Below, in pieces: positions 6,729-8,740 of a stretch of 8,740 bases of DNA. The notes beneath the pieces are model-generated. The model was not told where the DNA came from. It searched no databases and saw nothing but the letters and a program-made list of their open reading frames with translations. The stretch is from assembly GCA_007117405.1 (NCBI GenBank), contig SKGP01000075.1, forward strand, positions 1-8,740, in the 5' to 3' direction. Every line of letters starts with the position of its first letter. The stretch's first letter is position 1. The position numbers were made by a program, and so were the translations under genes. The DNA is from Candidatus Woesearchaeota archaeon (GTDB lineage Archaea > Nanobdellota > Nanobdellia > Woesearchaeales > UBA583).

Positions 6729-7133
6729 TCAAAAATAATTCAATCCATCAATAATTTTTATCTTAAGCTTATTTTCAAAATCAACTGAACTATCAATATG
6801 CAAGATATCTCTTAAAATCTTATAATTTCTAGATGAAAACCAAAAAGTAAGATTTTCGAAATCAACTATAGTCTTTTGAGAAAGTGAAATTTTCGAATAC
6901 ATGAATTTTTTTCTCTCAAAATTCAAAAATTTTTCAAAACTAAGTTCCTTTGTTAAATAAACAAAAAATGAATTATCTAAATTCAATTTTGAATCAAATC
7001 CAACTATATAATCTCCTAAAATATTTTCTTTTTCAACAAAAACAATAAGTCTTTTAGTAGAATTAAGTTTATTTTCAAAAAAAATACAACTAAAATTCTC
7101 TGAAAAATCAAAAACAAATCCAAGCTTTCCCAT
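6729..7133 (-). CDS. Hypothetical Phe-rich protein, 134 aa
   Basis: I do not recognise this protein. By my count about 19 of 134 residues are Phe. It has no signal peptide or convincing membrane helix, and the hydrophobic stretches are short and alternate with charged ones (RLIVFVEKEN, DYIVGFD, FFVYLTKEL, LTFWFSS), as in a beta-rich soluble protein. The C-terminal 30 residues (NYKILRDIL to DGLNYF) look helix then strand. An in-frame stop lies immediately before the ATG, so the start cannot be earlier. The nearest good TATA box predicts a leader of about 12 bases with AGGA just before the ATG. It precedes lonB on the same strand by 47 bases, so partial co-transcription is possible. Function unknown. 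Confidence 0.6.
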   Translation of the reverse strand: MGKLGFVFDFSENFSCIFFENKLNSTKRLIVFVEKENILGDYIVGFDSKLNLDNSFFVYLTKELSFEKFLNFERKKFMYSKISLSQKTIVDFENLTFWFSSRNYKILRDILHIDSSVDFENKLKIKIIDGLNYF

Positions 7134-7174
7134 TATTCCTAAATATTATTAAAACAAGCATTTCTATTTAAAAA
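7134..7174 (-). promoter_or_regulatory. Promoter and short leader of the 134-residue protein gene
   Basis: The minus strand carries TTTTTAAA at 7174-7167, centred 37.5 bases before ATG 7133. That predicts a leader of about 12 bases containing AGGA, with four bases between it and the ATG: a weak Shine-Dalgarno-like site. No good TATA element sits about 25 bases from this ATG, unlike most genes here. Confidence 0.35.
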
Positions 7175-7204
7175 TAACTCTTAATAAAAATCCAAAAGAC
7201 AAAA

Positions 7205-7212
7205 CTTATATA
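7205..7212 (+). promoter_or_regulatory. TATA box for the uracil-DNA glycosylase gene
   Basis: CTTATATA, a textbook archaeal TATA octamer centred 25.5 bases before ATG 7234. It implies a leaderless mRNA and supports this ATG as the start. Confidence 0.65.
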
Positions 7213-7233
7213 TTCAAATAAATATAAAATTCT

Positions 7234-7857
7234 ATGAATGAAAATTATTCAAAACTTGAATTATTGAAAAATAAATTATTAAATGAACTTGATTGCCCAC
7301 TCAAAGATAATTCAACAAATCTTGTATTTGGAAAAGGAAATCCAAATGCTCAAATTATGTTTATAGGTGAAGCCCCAGGGGAAAAAGAAGATTTATCAGG
7401 AGTCCCATTTGTTGGAAGGGCTGGAAAAGAACTTGACAAACTTCTATCAAAGATAAATCTTTCAATAGATGAAGTATACATAGCAAACATACTCAAATAC
7501 AGACCGCCTAAAAACAGAGATCCAAAACCAGATGAAATAATAAAGCACACCCCATATCTTATTGAACAAATAAAAATAATTAAACCAAAAGTAATCTCAA
7601 CACTCGGAAACTACTCAACAAAATTTATACTATCAAATTTCAATTATAATGAAATGAAAAAAGTAGAAGGAATACAAAATCTTCATGGAATCAAGCACAA
7701 TATGAATATAAATGGTATAGAAACAATAATTGTTCCCTTATATCATCCAGCAGCAATGCTCTACAGACCAAAACTTCGAGAAGATGCAGAAGAAGACTTC
7801 AAAACTATTGCTAAAATAATTGGTAAAACCTTTGAAAATCAAAAAAAACTACTTTAA
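7234..7857 (+). CDS. Family-4 uracil-DNA glycosylase lacking most Fe-S cysteines
   Basis: Base-excision repair enzyme that removes uracil (from cytosine deamination) from DNA, leaving an abasic site. At 207 aa it is of normal family length. Motifs of family 4 are intact: VFGKGNP (31-37), GEAPGEKED (45-53), PFVGRAG (58-64, uracil pocket), VYIANILK (81-88), and YHPAAML (170-176, the His of the DNA-intercalation loop). What is odd is the 4Fe-4S site. In Thermus thermophilus UDGa the ligands are CxxC near the N-terminus, KCRPP, and a fourth Cys about 16 residues later. Here the matching residues are Glu18, Cys21, Tyr89 (KYRPP) and His105 (KHTPYL), and Cys21 is the only cysteine in the protein. 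The fold is probably kept without a standard cluster. The gene is convergent with endonuclease IV, the next enzyme in the pathway. Confidence 0.92.
   Translation: MNENYSKLELLKNKLLNELDCPLKDNSTNLVFGKGNPNAQIMFIGEAPGEKEDLSGVPFVGRAGKELDKLLSKINLSIDEVYIANILKYRPPKNRDPKPDEIIKHTPYLIEQIKIIKPKVISTLGNYSTKFILSNFNYNEMKKVEGIQNLHGIKHNMNINGIETIIVPLYHPAAMLYRPKLREDAEEDFKTIAKIIGKTFENQKKLL
7841..7848 (-). terminator. U-tract terminator of endonuclease IV gene
   Basis: The minus strand reads T8, 13 bases past the endonuclease IV stop codon. It lies inside the last codons (Lys-Lys) of the opposing glycosylase gene, so the two transcripts should overlap tail to tail. Confidence 0.5.
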
Positions 7858-7858
7858 A

Positions 7859-7877
7859 TTTTTAAAACCAATTTTTT
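7859..7877 (+). terminator. U-tract terminator of the uracil-DNA glycosylase gene
   Basis: Two T runs (T5 at 7859-7863 and T6 at 7872-7877) directly follow the TAA at 7855-7857 and extend into the 3' end of the opposing endonuclease IV gene. Confidence 0.5.
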
Positions 7878-8704
7878 ATCTGCTCTATTTGTTGTTGATA
7901 AGTTGTCTGCTCCTCAAGAGTTTCAAGAATCAAAGGTTTGCCTGTATCTTTTGCAATCTTTGCAACTTCCTTAAGTCCTTCTTCTCCAATAAAACCAAAA
8001 CCTATATCGTGGTGTCTATCAACTCTTGAACCAAACTCTTTCTTTGCGTCATTAAAATGAATACAAACAACCTTCTCCCAACCTATTAACTTGTCAAATT
8101 CATCTTTCCATGAAATAACTCCTTCCTTAGTCCTTAAATCATAACCAGCAACAAAGCTATGGCATGTGTCTAAACAGAAACTTATTCTTTTTTTTTCTTC
8201 ATCTGAAAACATATTGTATATCATTGAAAGCTCATCAAATCTAAAACCAATTTCTGTACCTTGGCCCGCAGTATTTTCAAAAATAACTTTAGACTCCTTA
8301 GGAGTATTTTCAATAACATATCTTACAGATTTTGCTATATTTGCAAATGCTACTTCTTTCTCCATATCAAGATATTTTCCTATGTGAAGAACAACACCTA
8401 CTCCTCCCATAATGGATATTTTTTCCATATCATCAATTAAGGAATGAACTGGCCACATATCGTCTTTCATATCTTTTGCAAAATTAAGCAAATAAGAACA
8501 ATGTCCAACCAAAAATAATTTATTCTCATTCAAAAAATTTTTTGCTCTTTTCGCATCTTCCAAATCCAATTCTTTAGAAAATCTTCCCCTAGGACTTTTC
8601 AAAAAAACTTGTACAGCATTTCCCCCAATTAAATGTATATATTTTAGAGAATTTTCAAATCCTTTTGCAATTGAAGCATGCCCTCCAACATAAAAATCAA
8701 CCAT
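7862..8704 (-). CDS. nfo: Endonuclease IV (zinc-dependent AP endonuclease)
   Basis: AP endonuclease that cuts DNA 5' to abasic sites, the step after glycosylase action in base-excision repair. The 280-residue length and TIM-barrel pattern match the family. All nine trinuclear metal ligands known from Escherichia coli Nfo can be placed: His68 (GHCSYLLN), His107 (LHIGK), Glu143 (FENTAGQG), Asp179 and His182 (CLDTCHSFVAGYD), His216 (HFNDAK), Asp229 and His231 (DRHHDIG), and Glu261 (LETLEE). It should therefore be active. The start is supported by TTTATAAA centred 25.5 bases before ATG 8704. It ends four bases from the uracil-DNA glycosylase stop, tail to tail, giving consecutive repair enzymes side by side under separate promoters. 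Confidence 0.96.
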   Translation of the reverse strand: MVDFYVGGHASIAKGFENSLKYIHLIGGNAVQVFLKSPRGRFSKELDLEDAKRAKNFLNENKLFLVGHCSYLLNFAKDMKDDMWPVHSLIDDMEKISIMGGVGVVLHIGKYLDMEKEVAFANIAKSVRYVIENTPKESKVIFENTAGQGTEIGFRFDELSMIYNMFSDEEKKRISFCLDTCHSFVAGYDLRTKEGVISWKDEFDKLIGWEKVVCIHFNDAKKEFGSRVDRHHDIGFGFIGEEGLKEVAKIAKDTGKPLILETLEEQTTYQQQIEQIKNWF

Positions 8705-8725
8705 AAAAAAAGCAAGATAAAAATA

Positions 8726-8733
8726 TTTATAAA
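8726..8733 (-). promoter_or_regulatory. TATA box for nfo
   Basis: A perfect TTTATAAA, centred 25.5 bases before ATG 8704. It predicts a leaderless transcript. The window ends seven bases beyond it, so any further upstream element is out of view. Confidence 0.65.
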
Positions 8734-8740
8734 ATTAAAG

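Noticed and set aside
7858..8029. Possible small protein on + overlapping the end of the glycosylase gene
   Set aside because: The frame (starting at 7820) overlaps two well-supported genes and is Leu/Phe/Lys low complexity from the nfo antisense strand.
8166..8387. 73-codon open frame on + antisense to nfo
   Set aside because: nfo is certain from its nine metal ligands; the opposite frame looks like its complement with no recognisable protein features.

Overview
This is a strongly AT-rich stretch of an archaeal genome. The archaeal marks are a TrmB-family regulator, a membrane-anchored archaeal-type (LonB) Lon protease, a family-4 uracil-DNA glycosylase, and TATA-box promoters in place of bacterial -35/-10 elements. 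Short compact genes, tiny gaps and several small unrecognised proteins suggest a reduced-genome DPANN-type archaeon of the Pacearchaeota/Woesearchaeota kind. That placement is inference from general similarity, not a computed result. I see no rRNA, tRNA, CRISPR array, insertion sequence or phage gene. No gene-free stretch exceeds about 100 bases.

Layout, left to right. (1) A TrmB-like regulator on + enters from the left edge; its frame is open to base 1. (2) Three genes on - follow: a small conserved-looking alpha/beta protein with a C-terminal helix, a four-helix membrane protein, and ScpA, the kleisin partner of SMC. ScpA is transcribed first and probably continues into the membrane protein. 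(3) Divergent from ScpA on + is a secreted, single-pass surface protein with a short cytosolic tail. (4) Three more genes lie on -: an unrecognised Phe-rich 134-residue protein, LonB, and an unrecognised 209-residue protein. (5) A tail-to-tail base-excision-repair pair closes the window: uracil-DNA glycosylase on + and endonuclease IV on -, with four bases between stop codons. The first would make abasic sites in DNA and the second would cut them.

Two signals stand out. First, the uracil-DNA glycosylase keeps its catalytic motifs but has only one of the four cysteines that hold the 4Fe-4S cluster in its family. Second, six genes have a TATA-like octamer centred 25.5 or 26.5 bases before the start codon, which implies leaderless mRNAs. 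The same geometry favours a start 12 bases inside the longest ScpA frame, and one 6 bases inside the longest LonB frame.
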